In this document: piece after piece, positions 8,236-16,245 of the stretch
Layout: each line of letters begins with the position of its first letter
Numbering within the stretch: position 1 is the stretch's first letter
Assembly (NCBI GenBank): GCA_039888615.1
Contig: JBDQQS010000011.1
DNA: 64,000 nucleotides
DNA from: Flavimaribacter sp039888615
GTDB taxonomy: Bacteria; Pseudomonadota; Alphaproteobacteria; Rhizobiales; Rhizobiaceae
Reading direction: 5' to 3' (one strand)
Position numbers and translations under genes: made by a program
The notes under the pieces: generated by a model
What the model saw: only the letters and a program-made list of their open reading frames with translations
What the model was told of the DNA's origin: nothing
Databases searched by the model: none

Positions 8236-9162
8236 CTATCCTCTCATCAGGCGCGTCACATGCACGGCGGCCGACTCGGCCAAGCCTTCAAGATCATAAC
8301 CGCCCTCAAGCAGGCTGACGACCCGGTTATCGCACCGGCGTTCGGAGACCCCCATGATCTTGCCCGTGGCCCAGTCGAAATCGTCGACGGTCAGGTTGAT
8401 CTCGGCGAGCGGATCACGATGATGCGCGTCAAACCCGGCCGATATGATAATCAGGTCGGGACGCATGTTTTCGAGTTCGGGAAGGATTCGGGTGCGGAAT
8501 GCTTCCCGGAAATGATCGCTTCCGGTTCTAGGAGAGAGCGGCGCGTTGAAAATGTTGCCGGCGCCAGTTTCCGACAATGCGCCGGTGCCCGGAAAAAGTG
8601 GCATCTGATGGGTCGAGAAATAGGCGACGGTCGGATCGTCGTAGAATATGTCCTGCGTGCCATTGCCGTGATGCACGTCCCAGTCGACGATGGCGACGCG
8701 TTCGACACCATGGGTTCTTTGTGCGTAGCGGGCGGCGATGGCGGCCTGGTTGAACAGGCAGAAACCCATAGCCCGATGCCTTTCAGCGTGATGCCCGGGC
8801 GGGCGCGCCGCTACGAAAACGTTGTCCGCCTCTCCCGCAAAAACGCTGTCGACGGCTTCCAGCGCCGCGCCGACGCCCGTCAGCGCGGCCTCAAGGCTTT
8901 TCGGACTGACGCTGGTGTCGGCGTCGATCGCGACGATTCCCTCGTCAGGAATACTGCCTGCGATATTTTGCAGATGATCCTCTGTGTGGACGAGCAGAAC
9001 GACGTCCCTGTCGGCTACGGCGGACTCCGCGCGCTGCAAGTCTGCAAACGCCTCGTCGGCGAAAGCGGCTTCCAAGGATTTCATCCGGTCGGGTCTTTCA
9101 GGATGACCGGGCGGCGTCAGGTGTTCTGCATGGATAGCGTTGGTATAGAGCCTGGTCGTCAT
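8236..9162 (-). CDS. Histone deacetylase family protein (class II HDAC/acetylpolyamine amidohydrolase-like)
   Basis: An arginase/deacetylase-fold zinc hydrolase of 308 residues from ATG at 9162. That start gives MTTRLYTNAIH, aligns with homologues, and has GAGGT about five bases upstream. An open frame extends 30 codons further upstream but is unlikely to be translated. Key motifs are the catalytic tandem histidines in RPPGHHAER, the metal-binding DWDVHHGNGTQD and the second metal aspartate in SAGFDAHHRDP. The bacterial substrate could be an acetylated polyamine, acetoin-related compound or protein lysine; the sequence does not decide. First gene of the xseB-dxs transcript. Confidence 0.92.
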   Translation of the reverse strand: MTTRLYTNAIHAEHLTPPGHPERPDRMKSLEAAFADEAFADLQRAESAVADRDVVLLVHTEDHLQNIAGSIPDEGIVAIDADTSVSPKSLEAALTGVGAALEAVDSVFAGEADNVFVAARPPGHHAERHRAMGFCLFNQAAIAARYAQRTHGVERVAIVDWDVHHGNGTQDIFYDDPTVAYFSTHQMPLFPGTGALSETGAGNIFNAPLSPRTGSDHFREAFRTRILPELENMRPDLIIISAGFDAHHRDPLAEINLTVDDFDWATGKIMGVSERRCDNRVVSLLEGGYDLEGLAESAAVHVTRLMRG

Positions 9163-9281
9163 GAGACCTCGCTGGTGATCGGGGGCCAACCACATAGCAT
9201 ATTCAGCATGCCAGGTAGGAGATTGAATGTCTTTCGCTGCCGGGCCGTGCAACCAATTTCAAATTCTGGCGTTTTTGTGTC

Positions 9282-9692
9282 ATGGAAACGACAGCAATAG
9301 CACTCATCGCTCTCATCTGCACGCAGAACAATCTCGTTTGTCGGGAAGATCCGCAAGGTATATCGACATATGAAACTGTTCAACGGTGCACAGAAGAACT
9401 GAACATCCTCGCAAGCGAACCGTTGGCTCCGGGATACAAAATCGTCGGCAAATGCGTTGCGATGCAACAAGAGACCATTGAAAAGGAGTGGGCATTGAAC
9501 TGGGCGGGAGATTCGATCGGTTTTGTCGAACGGGCTTCCATACAGACCGCCGACGCGGGGTCTTCAACGGCGCCAGAGGCTGAAACCGTGAAGCAGGAAC
9601 CGCTCAGGACGGCGGAACTGAAGATTGCCGGTACAAAAGAGCAGCCGAAGCGCCTTTCGATGACGCTTAATCCGGATACCACAGTCAACTGA
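9282..9692 (+). CDS. Small cysteine-containing hypothetical protein
   Basis: A 136-residue open frame divergent from the HDAC gene and 8 bp ahead of the PAP2 gene. The first 60 residues hold four cysteines (ICTQN, VCRED, RCTEE, KCVAM) spaced as if for two disulfides, followed by a Ser/Thr/Glu-rich tail. A short hydrophobic start (TTAIALIALIC) could be an export signal but is weak. No family recognised, and the ribosome binding site is poor. Same-strand position and co-directional spacing with 9701 favour a real gene, without proving it. Confidence 0.5.
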   Translation: METTAIALIALICTQNNLVCREDPQGISTYETVQRCTEELNILASEPLAPGYKIVGKCVAMQQETIEKEWALNWAGDSIGFVERASIQTADAGSSTAPEAETVKQEPLRTAELKIAGTKEQPKRLSMTLNPDTTVN

Positions 9693-9700
9693 CCGGGCAC

Positions 9701-10429
9701 ATGGCGCAATCAAAAATCGGACAAAGCAATGAATTCCGTGCTGTACACATGGCGGGATCCAAATTCGGACCGGCTCGGTGGATTATTCTGCTGATGATCG
9801 TCTCTGCTCTGCTTTGTTTCGTCGCCATTGCCCTGGCTGTCGACCGTGGTTGGATGGATCCGATCGATAAAGCGATCCTGGATTCGATGGGTGAAACCGT
9901 GATGAGCTCCGATCCCTGGGGGCCGCCCTGGTTGGAGGAAACGGTCGTCGAGATCAGCGCGCTCGGCGGCTATCCTGTGATCGTGCTGGCGACGGTTATT
10001 GCGGCGATTGTCCTGTGGCTCGCCTCCAAACAGTCAGGGGCTATCCTGCTTGTCGCCGCCCTGTCGAGCGGCGCATTGGCCTCCACCCTTCTGAAACTGA
10101 TGTTTGATCGCTCAAGGCCCGATTTCGCGGAGCCGATGGATCGAACATTTACGGCCAGTTTTCCGAGCGGTCACGCCATGATTTCCATGGTGTCCTGGAT
10201 GACGTTAGCCGTGGTGGTCAGTTGCTATGTGCCGCGACGCGCGTTGCGCGTCTTCATTCTCTGCGCCGCATTTCTCCTCGCCATCATCATCGGGCTGAGC
10301 CGGGTCTATCTTGGCGTTCACTGGCCGAGCGATGTTCTTGCCGGTTGGTGCATTGGACTTGCCTGGGCGGGAGCCGCCTGGCTCATCGCGCGCAGCAAGA
10401 TAGGTGTTTCCAATGAACGCCTTTACTGA
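9701..10429 (+). CDS. PAP2-superfamily membrane phosphatase
   Basis: A 242-residue integral membrane protein with about five or six helices and the complete PAP2 catalytic signature: KLMFDRSRP (K-x6-RP), FPSGHAM (PSGH) and SRVYLGVHWPSD (S-R-x5-H-x3-D). Members dephosphorylate phosphatidic acid, undecaprenyl pyrophosphate or lipid-A-type substrates on the periplasmic face. A second in-frame ATG at 9749 would remove a 16-residue polar N-terminus and is an equally plausible start. It overlaps the DUF1206 frame only if the latter uses an upstream GTG. Confidence 0.9.
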   Translation: MAQSKIGQSNEFRAVHMAGSKFGPARWIILLMIVSALLCFVAIALAVDRGWMDPIDKAILDSMGETVMSSDPWGPPWLEETVVEISALGGYPVIVLATVIAAIVLWLASKQSGAILLVAALSSGALASTLLKLMFDRSRPDFAEPMDRTFTASFPSGHAMISMVSWMTLAVVVSCYVPRRALRVFILCAAFLLAIIIGLSRVYLGVHWPSDVLAGWCIGLAWAGAAWLIARSKIGVSNERLY

Positions 10430-11207
10430 CAATGGCGGCATACAGGTCGCGGCGAGAGCCGGGTATGCGACCCGCGGAGTCGTCTATCTGATTATTGCCT
10501 TTTTCACCTTTCTCGCAGCCATCGGCAATGGCGGCAAGACGGGCACAGAAGGCGCGCTGCAGACCCTCATGGAACAAAGCTTCGGCGCTATTCTGCTCGG
10601 GCTTGTTGTATTGGGCTTCTTTGGATATGCGGCCTGGCGCCTCCTGCAGGCGATCGCCGACGCCGACAATCACGGCGTGGATCCCAAGGGCCTCGTCATC
10701 CGCGGGGCATTGCTGGTGAGCGCTTTCACCTACCTGGCTCTTTCGTTCTACGCCTTGTCGCTTCTCGGCCTGTGGTCGTTATCCAGTTCCAGTGGAAAAA
10801 GCAGCGTGGTTTCAACGGCGGTCAACGCCGTCGGGCCGATCATCGTCACCCTGGCTCTTGGACTCGTGTTCAGCGGGGTCGCCTTTGCGCATTTTCGCAA
10901 GGCCTGGATGAAGAAATATAACGATCACATACAGGCGCCGACCAAGTATCAAATCCTGGTCGATGTGATTTCGATCATCGGCCTGGCCTCGCGCGGCCTG
11001 ATCTTTGCGGTTATTGCGATCATACTCTTCACCCGCCTGCCGCACATTGGCGTTGGCGAAGTCAGCGTTCCAGACCTGAAGTCCGCATTGGACTACGTCC
11101 AGTCGCTGCCAATGGGATGGTTGCTTTTGGCGTTGCTGGCAGTTGGCATTGCGCTGTTCGCATCGTATTCACTGGTTGAAGCGCGATGGCGACGGGTATC
11201 CGTCTGA
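10413..11207 (+). CDS. DUF1206 membrane protein
   Basis: A 264-residue protein with about six transmembrane helices arranged as three similar two-helix units, each beginning with a G(Y/F)..RG(V/L) element: AGYATRGVVYLIIA, DPKGLVIRGALLV and GLASRGLIFAVIA. This internal repetition is the hallmark of DUF1206, a family of unknown function. I chose ATG at 10413 because AGG at 10402-10404 sits eight bases upstream. A GTG at 10404 is the alternative and would overlap the PAP2 gene by 26 bp. Probably co-transcribed with PAP2. Confidence 0.82.
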   Translation: MNAFTDNGGIQVAARAGYATRGVVYLIIAFFTFLAAIGNGGKTGTEGALQTLMEQSFGAILLGLVVLGFFGYAAWRLLQAIADADNHGVDPKGLVIRGALLVSAFTYLALSFYALSLLGLWSLSSSSGKSSVVSTAVNAVGPIIVTLALGLVFSGVAFAHFRKAWMKKYNDHIQAPTKYQILVDVISIIGLASRGLIFAVIAIILFTRLPHIGVGEVSVPDLKSALDYVQSLPMGWLLLALLAVGIALFASYSLVEARWRRVSV

Positions 11208-11217
11208 CGCTTGTCAG
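11204..11217. terminator. Short hairpin carrying both convergent stop codons
   Basis: CTGAC (11204-11208) and GTCAG (11213-11217) pair across a GCTT loop. The arms include the TGA of DUF1206 and the reverse-complement TGA of ribB. Five base pairs and no T-run make it weak as a terminator. Confidence 0.3.
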
Positions 11218-12329
11218 TCGTCCACGAGGATCGTTCTCGATATCGCGATGCCGAACCCTTCCAGGCCGACATAATGTCGCTCTCTGGAGGAGAAAAGTTC
11301 GATTGACGATATGCCGAGATCCTTGAGGATTTGTGCACCGAGGCCAATCTCCAGCCATTCGCCCTTGCGTTCCTGTGCCTGCCGATGTTCCTCGGCGTTA
11401 TCGCGTTCGCCAGCAGCCGTTCTCTCATTGCCGAAATTGCCGACTCCGACCGATCCTTCCCGCAAATATACGATGACGCCGCGTCCGCGCTCTGCAATCG
11501 TACGCATGTAGTGATGGATAGGCGGTTTCTTGCCAAAAACGTCGTCCACCACCGTTTCCAGATGCAGTCTGACGGGAACGTCGACGCCGTCACGGATATC
11601 GCCATAGACGACGGCGACATGCTGCATCGGGTCCCAGGTCAGGGAATAGGTATGCACCATCGCGGGTCCGCACGCCGTCTCCACAGGCATCACATCGCCC
11701 CTGTTAACCAGCGTTTCCTTGCGCTGGCGATAGGCGATGAGATCGGCGACGCTGACCTGCTTCAGGCCGTGCGTTTTCGAGAACTCAGCGACCTGAGGCC
11801 CGCGCGTCACGGTTCCGTCATCGTTGACGAGTTCACAAATGACGCCGACCGGCGGCAGTCCGGCGAGCCGGCACAGATCGACGGCCGCTTCCGTGTGTCC
11901 GGATCTCATCAGAACGCCGCCCTCGCGGGAGACCAGGGGGAAGATATGGCCCGGTCGTACGAAATCCGTTGCTCCAGAGTTGGGATTGGCCAGATTGCGG
12001 ACGGTCAGAGTCCGGTCATCCGCCGAAATTCCGGTCGTCGTGCCATGTTTGTAATCGACAGACACGGTAAACGCCGTTGCATGCGGCGCGTCATTCTCGG
12101 CGACCATGGCGGTGAGGTTTAGCCGCTTTGCCTCCGATCTAGGCATCGGCGCGCAGACGATGCCTGAGGTGTGGCGCACGATGAAGGCCATCTTTTCCGG
12201 TGTACAGTGTGCGGCGGCGACAATAAGGTCGCCTTCATTTTCGCGGCCGTCATCATCCGTGACGACGACGATTTCGCCAGCTTCGAAGGCTCGCAACGCC
12301 TCCACGACACGTTTTGAATCAAACGTCAT
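11214..12329 (-). CDS. ribB: 3,4-dihydroxy-2-butanone-4-phosphate synthase with degenerate GTP cyclohydrolase II-like domain
   Basis: A 371-residue protein. Residues 1-205 form an intact RibB domain with VTDDDGRENEGDL (22-34), TSGIVCAPM and GHTEAAVDLCRLAG, converting ribulose-5-phosphate to the four-carbon riboflavin precursor. Residues 205-371 resemble GTP cyclohydrolase II, but the zinc-binding cysteines are missing: the usual SECLTGD position reads LETVVDD, and the CDCG position reads IHHY. The C-terminal half is therefore unlikely to open GTP, and a separate RibA is expected elsewhere. It follows aroC by nine bases, so it is read through from there, and no FMN riboswitch can fit upstream. 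Confidence 0.93.
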   Translation of the reverse strand: MTFDSKRVVEALRAFEAGEIVVVTDDDGRENEGDLIVAAAHCTPEKMAFIVRHTSGIVCAPMPRSEAKRLNLTAMVAENDAPHATAFTVSVDYKHGTTTGISADDRTLTVRNLANPNSGATDFVRPGHIFPLVSREGGVLMRSGHTEAAVDLCRLAGLPPVGVICELVNDDGTVTRGPQVAEFSKTHGLKQVSVADLIAYRQRKETLVNRGDVMPVETACGPAMVHTYSLTWDPMQHVAVVYGDIRDGVDVPVRLHLETVVDDVFGKKPPIHHYMRTIAERGRGVIVYLREGSVGVGNFGNERTAAGERDNAEEHRQAQERKGEWLEIGLGAQILKDLGISSIELFSSRERHYVGLEGFGIAISRTILVDD

Positions 12330-12338
12330 TGGAAAGGT

Positions 12339-13442
12339 CTACTCCTTGAATCCGGAACGCCCGGTCTGGCCCCTGTGTCGCAAATAGTGGTCCGCCAACG
12401 TGCAGGCAAGCATGGCTTCACCGATCGGAACCGCGCGAATGCCAACGCAGGGGTCGTGCCTGCCTTTGGTGCGTATGTCCACTTCATTACCGTCTGCGTC
12501 AATGCTCTTGCGCTCGGTCAGGATAGACGAAGTCGGCTTGACGGCAAAGCGTGCGACGATTTGTTGCCCGGTGGAAATGCCGCCCGCAATGCCGCCGGAA
12601 TTATTGGAAAGGAAAACCGGCTTGCCGTCATCGCCCATTCGCATTTCGTCGGCGTTTTCCTCGCCGGTGATCTCGGCCGCCTCGAAGCCGTTGCCGATTT
12701 CGACTCCCTTGACCGCGTTTATCGACATCAGATTGGCGGCGATTTCCTGATCGAGCTTGCCATAGATCGGGGCGCCGAGCCCGGCCGGAACCCCGTCGGC
12801 CACAACCTCGATCACTGCGCCGACGGAAGTGCCCTGCTTGCGAATGTCATCGAGATAGGATTCCCATTCCGATGTCATTTTGGGATCGGGACAGAAAAAC
12901 GGATTCTGGTCGACGCAGTCCCAGTTCCAGTTGTGGCGGTCGATCGTTTTCTTGCCGATCTGCACGAGTGCGCCGCGAATCCTCACCTGCGGCAGCACCT
13001 TGCGGGCCAGCCCTCCGGCGGCCACGCGCGCCGCCGTTTCGCGCGCGGAGGAGCGACCCCCGCCGCGATAGTCGCGCAATCCGTATTTCTGGTCATACAC
13101 GTAGTCGGCGTGACCCGGGCGATAGCGCCTTGCGATTTCCGAATAGTCCTTCGACCGCTGGTCGGTATTCTCGATCATCATCGAGACCGGCGTGCCGGTG
13201 GTGATCAGGGCGCCGTCCTCGCGAGCAAGCACGCCGGAAAGGACGCGCACCTGGTCAGCCTCCTGGCGCTGAGTAACGAATCGTGACTGGCCGGGCTTGC
13301 GTCGGTCCATCCAATGCTGGATCTCCGCTTCGGTAAAGACGATTCCTGGCGGGCAGCCGTCGATGACGCAACCGAGCGCCGGACCATGGCTTTCACCCCA
13401 TGTCGTGACGCGGAACAGATGACCGAAAGTGTTGTGCGACAT
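12339..13442 (-). CDS. aroC: Chorismate synthase
   Basis: A 367-residue enzyme removing phosphate from EPSP to give chorismate, using reduced FMN. Signature motifs are the N-terminal GESHGPALGCVIDGCPPG, the central RGGGRSSARETAARVAAG and the FMN-contact region SNNSGGIAGGISTGQ. The length is normal for the family. It precedes ribB, whose pathway leads to the FMN cofactor, and follows a histidine phosphatase and fabI. This gene order recurs in rhizobia. Confidence 0.97.
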   Translation of the reverse strand: MSHNTFGHLFRVTTWGESHGPALGCVIDGCPPGIVFTEAEIQHWMDRRKPGQSRFVTQRQEADQVRVLSGVLAREDGALITTGTPVSMMIENTDQRSKDYSEIARRYRPGHADYVYDQKYGLRDYRGGGRSSARETAARVAAGGLARKVLPQVRIRGALVQIGKKTIDRHNWNWDCVDQNPFFCPDPKMTSEWESYLDDIRKQGTSVGAVIEVVADGVPAGLGAPIYGKLDQEIAANLMSINAVKGVEIGNGFEAAEITGEENADEMRMGDDGKPVFLSNNSGGIAGGISTGQQIVARFAVKPTSSILTERKSIDADGNEVDIRTKGRHDPCVGIRAVPIGEAMLACTLADHYLRHRGQTGRSGFKE

Positions 13443-13502
13443 GCAGGTGTCCGGAGGTTGTCGACAAAAGATCGCCTGATCTATGCAGTTTTGAGGTTCT
13501 GG

Positions 13503-14123
13503 TCAAACCCCGTCGGCATTGGCGGCAAGCCAACTCATCGAGTCGCCTTCAATTTTCAGGATCTGATCCTGCGGCGTCGAAATCTCCGCCGCCTTGTCGC
13601 CGTCGAGCCCGGCGATCAGATGAAACAGTGTGCGGATAACGCCGCCATGGCAAACGCAGACGACGGGTTTCTCCAGGGATTGCAGCCAGGCGGCCACGCG
13701 CCAGCTTAAAATCTCGTAGCTTTCCGCATTCTCGCCGGGAGGCAGGAAGCTCCATTTGTTTGCCGCCCGTTCGGCTATTTTTTTGGAACTGTTCTTTTCG
13801 AGCTCGGAAAGGGTTCGACCTTCCCAGTCTCCAAAACTTATTTCAATCAGCCGTTCGTCAATCTTGTAGGCGTCCGGCGGCAGCCGCATGGCTTGCCGCA
13901 ACAGCGCCATCGTTTCGCGGGCGCGGGCGAGCGGGCTCGAAATATAGTCGAAATCGGTTGCCTCCTCACCCAGAAGACGGGACAGCGCCTCGCCATACTG
14001 TCGAGCCTGAATCCGCCCCTTGGCGTTCAGGTCGATGTTCTTGGCGCCCTGGAACCGGACCTCGGCATTCCAGTCCGTTTCGCCGTGCCGAATCACGTAG
14101 ATCGGCGATGTGAAGTTCAGCAT
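13503..14123 (-). CDS. Histidine phosphatase (phosphoglycerate mutase-like) family protein
   Basis: A 206-residue protein from ATG at 14123. This start places the catalytic RHGETDW motif (phosphorylated His13) right after the first strand, as in the family. The larger open frame up to 14333 adds 70 basic residues that overlap fabI and are not plausible. SPLARARETMALL is the second conserved loop, and VCVCHGGVIRTLFH carries the second catalytic histidine. Such proteins are usually general phosphatases rather than glycolytic mutases, and the substrate here is unknown. It lies between fabI and aroC. Confidence 0.9.
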   Translation of the reverse strand: MLNFTSPIYVIRHGETDWNAEVRFQGAKNIDLNAKGRIQARQYGEALSRLLGEEATDFDYISSPLARARETMALLRQAMRLPPDAYKIDERLIEISFGDWEGRTLSELEKNSSKKIAERAANKWSFLPPGENAESYEILSWRVAAWLQSLEKPVVCVCHGGVIRTLFHLIAGLDGDKAAEISTPQDQILKIEGDSMSWLAANADGV

Positions 14124-14143
14124 GTTTGGAGCCTGAGTTTCGC

Positions 14144-14965
14144 TCAGCTGTCCTTGACGACGGAAATGTCGGGAGCATCCACCGATTTCATGCCAATCGT
14201 ATGATAGCCCGAGTCGACGTGATGCACTTCGCCGGTCACGGCGCGCGATAGATCGGAGAGCAGATAGAGCGCCGATTCGCCGACTTCGTCTATGGTCACC
14301 GTGCGTTTCAGCGGCGAATTGTATTCGTTCCATTTGAGAATGTATCGAAAATCACCGATCCCGGAAGCCGCCAGTGTCTTGATCGGGCCGGCCGAAACGG
14401 CGTTAACCCGAATGCCGCGGTCTCCGAGATCGACGGCAAGATAGCGCACGCTCGCTTCAAGCGCGGCCTTGGCGACGCCCATGACGTTGTAGTGGGGCAT
14501 GACCTTTTCTGCGCCGTAATAGGTAAGCGTCAGGATCGATCCGCCGTCATTCATGATCTTTTCCGCGCGCTGGGCAAGCGCCGTCAGCGAATAGACCGAG
14601 ATCTCCATCGAGCGGTTGAAGTTCTCGCGGCTGGTGTCGACATAGCGACCCGTCAGCTCGTCCTTGTCGGAAAAGGCGATGGCGTGGACCATGAAATCGA
14701 TTTTGCCCCACCGTCTTTCAACCTCGGCGAATACGGCGTCCATCGTATCCGGATCGGTGACGTCGCAATGGCCGACGACGTATGCGCCCAATTCGCTGGC
14801 CAGAGGCTCGACCCTCTTGCGCAAGGCGTCGCCCTGGTAGGTCATGGCCAACTCGGCTCCGGCGTCGGCGCACGCCTTGGCGATACCCCAGGCTATGGAG
14901 CGGTTATTGGCGACTCCTAGAATGATGCCGCGCTTACCCTTCATCAAACCGGCGGTCAGACCCAT
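14144..14965 (-). CDS. fabI: Enoyl-[acyl-carrier-protein] reductase (NADH)
   Basis: A 273-residue FabI-type short-chain dehydrogenase catalysing the last step of each fatty-acid elongation cycle, the target of triclosan and isoniazid-type inhibitors. GKRGIILGVANNRSIAWGIA is the divergent nucleotide-binding motif of FabI, and YNVMGVAK is the Tyr-x6-Lys active site. I took ATG at 14965, which has GAGGAG seven bases upstream; the frame is open for 24 more codons. The next downstream gene is the histidine phosphatase 20 bp away. Confidence 0.96.
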   Translation of the reverse strand: MGLTAGLMKGKRGIILGVANNRSIAWGIAKACADAGAELAMTYQGDALRKRVEPLASELGAYVVGHCDVTDPDTMDAVFAEVERRWGKIDFMVHAIAFSDKDELTGRYVDTSRENFNRSMEISVYSLTALAQRAEKIMNDGGSILTLTYYGAEKVMPHYNVMGVAKAALEASVRYLAVDLGDRGIRVNAVSAGPIKTLAASGIGDFRYILKWNEYNSPLKRTVTIDEVGESALYLLSDLSRAVTGEVHHVDSGYHTIGMKSVDAPDISVVKDS

Positions 14966-15093
14966 GCTCAGCTCCTCGATTGTTCGTGCAAAGCCTATGG
15001 CACAGCCGGCAAAAGGGTTCAAGCTGAAGGGCGGCATAACCGGCGGCGGATCTGAGAATTTCGAGAGCGGTCAGAACGCGCCGACCTCAACTC

Positions 15094-15516
15094 CTATTCT
15101 CGCATTTCTATGGAATTCAGGAACCAGTTTGCGCCGCGGCTGTTCCGGCACGCTTCCCCGGTAAATTGTGAAACGCCGTCATAGGATTGCCTGGAAGCGA
15201 TGAAAGACCTGCATAGTTGCGTGTCATTTCCTTCTTCTTCTACTATCGTAACGGAGCCTGAATTGCCGTTCTGCTCGTTTGTCCAGGCAAGAGCGACAGT
15301 TGGAGGCGTTCCGGCTTCGGCTCCGGCGACGGTCGTGAGAATGGAATTCTCGTCGCTGCCCGGTTCGATCGCGATTCCCGCGGGCGCCGGTTGAACCAAG
15401 GTGTCGGCGAGGGATGCGTGGTCTGGTCCGTTTGCCGCGCATCCGGGCGAAATTACGTCGACGGCCAACAATACGGCGATGCAGAATTTCCGGTTGTCTC
15501 TTGCAGGCGCCCGCAT
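15094..15516 (-). CDS. RT0821/Lpp0805-like surface lipoprotein
   Basis: A 140-residue protein read from ATG at 15516. It has a basic start, a hydrophobic segment and a lipobox ending in S-P-G-C near residue 26, so it should be lipid-anchored. The C-terminal part has CRSFIAS, then GEACRNSRGANW, the paired-cysteine pattern of the 17-kDa-antigen-related RT0821/Lpp0805 surface proteins. The open frame continues to 15792 but would overlap the divergent pdxH. Divergent pairing with pdxH and closeness to fabI match rhizobial gene order; the DnaJ gene often found there is absent. Function unknown. Confidence 0.72.
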   Translation of the reverse strand: MRAPARDNRKFCIAVLLAVDVISPGCAANGPDHASLADTLVQPAPAGIAIEPGSDENSILTTVAGAEAGTPPTVALAWTNEQNGNSGSVTIVEEEGNDTQLCRSFIASRQSYDGVSQFTGEACRNSRGANWFLNSIEMRE

Positions 15517-15592
15517 TATTTCTGAGCGGCCCAATCGAATTGGGCTACTCTGCGGCCGGACCGCGGTTTTGGATTTAATGATGGAAGAAGTC

Positions 15593-16216
15593 ATGGCTAC
15601 CGAAACTGACACCCAGACTTGTGACTTTACCCTGTCGGAAGAACCAATCAAGCTGTTTGGCGAATGGCTGGCGGATGCAGCCGAGCGCGAGGTGAACGAC
15701 CCGACGGCTCTGGCGCTTGCAACCGTCGACAACGCCGGCATGCCGAATGTCAGAATGGTCTTGCTGAAAGGCTTCGATGACGCCGGCTTCACGATCTACA
15801 CGAATTTTGAAAGCGCCAAGGGCGAGGAACTGCTCGCCAGCCGCAAGGCCGCCATGTGCTTTCACTGGAAATCCCTGCGTCGCCAGGTGAGGATCAGGGG
15901 AACGGTCGAGATCGTCAGCGACGAGGAAGCTGACGCCTATTATGACAGCCGACCGCGCGGCAGTCGTATCGGCGCCTGGGCGTCCCGACAGTCGCGGCCG
16001 CTGGAAAGTCGCTTTGCGCTCGAAAAATCCGTTGCGGAGTACACAGCGAAGTTCGGCATAGGCGAGATTCCGAGACCTGATCACTGGTCAGGATTCCGCG
16101 TTGTACCGGAAAGCATCGAATTCTGGCACGATCGAAAGTTCCGGCTGCATGACCGTATGAGGTTCGAGCGCGACCCGGAGAACGGTAGCTGGCGCAAAAC
16201 CCGTCTTTACCCGTAG
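15593..16216 (+). CDS. pdxH: Pyridoxamine/pyridoxine 5'-phosphate oxidase
   Basis: A 207-residue FMN enzyme making pyridoxal-5'-phosphate. Conserved elements are EPIKLFGEWLADA, MPNVRMVLLKGFD, the FMN/substrate segment FYTNFESAKG-like ITYTNFES, RQVRIRGTVE, SRPRGSRIGAWASRQS and the C-terminal PDHWSGFRVVPE...RLHDR. ATG at 15593 fits family length and has GGAAGAAG just upstream; ATGs at 15578 and 15581 are alternatives, while the 64-codon upstream extension is unlikely. PLP made here serves the aminotransferases at 45 and 60 kb among others. Confidence 0.94.
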   Translation: MATETDTQTCDFTLSEEPIKLFGEWLADAAEREVNDPTALALATVDNAGMPNVRMVLLKGFDDAGFTIYTNFESAKGEELLASRKAAMCFHWKSLRRQVRIRGTVEIVSDEEADAYYDSRPRGSRIGAWASRQSRPLESRFALEKSVAEYTAKFGIGEIPRPDHWSGFRVVPESIEFWHDRKFRLHDRMRFERDPENGSWRKTRLYP

Positions 16217-16245
16217 ACAGTTTTAATTCGCCGAAAGTAATGCGC

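Noticed and set aside
12330..12338. Possible FMN riboswitch for ribB
   Set aside because: Only nine bases separate aroC from ribB, so no aptamer can be there.
13503..14333. Longer 276-residue version of the histidine phosphatase
   Set aside because: The additional 70 residues are Arg/Ser-rich and overlap the fabI coding strand; the RHG motif belongs near residue 12.
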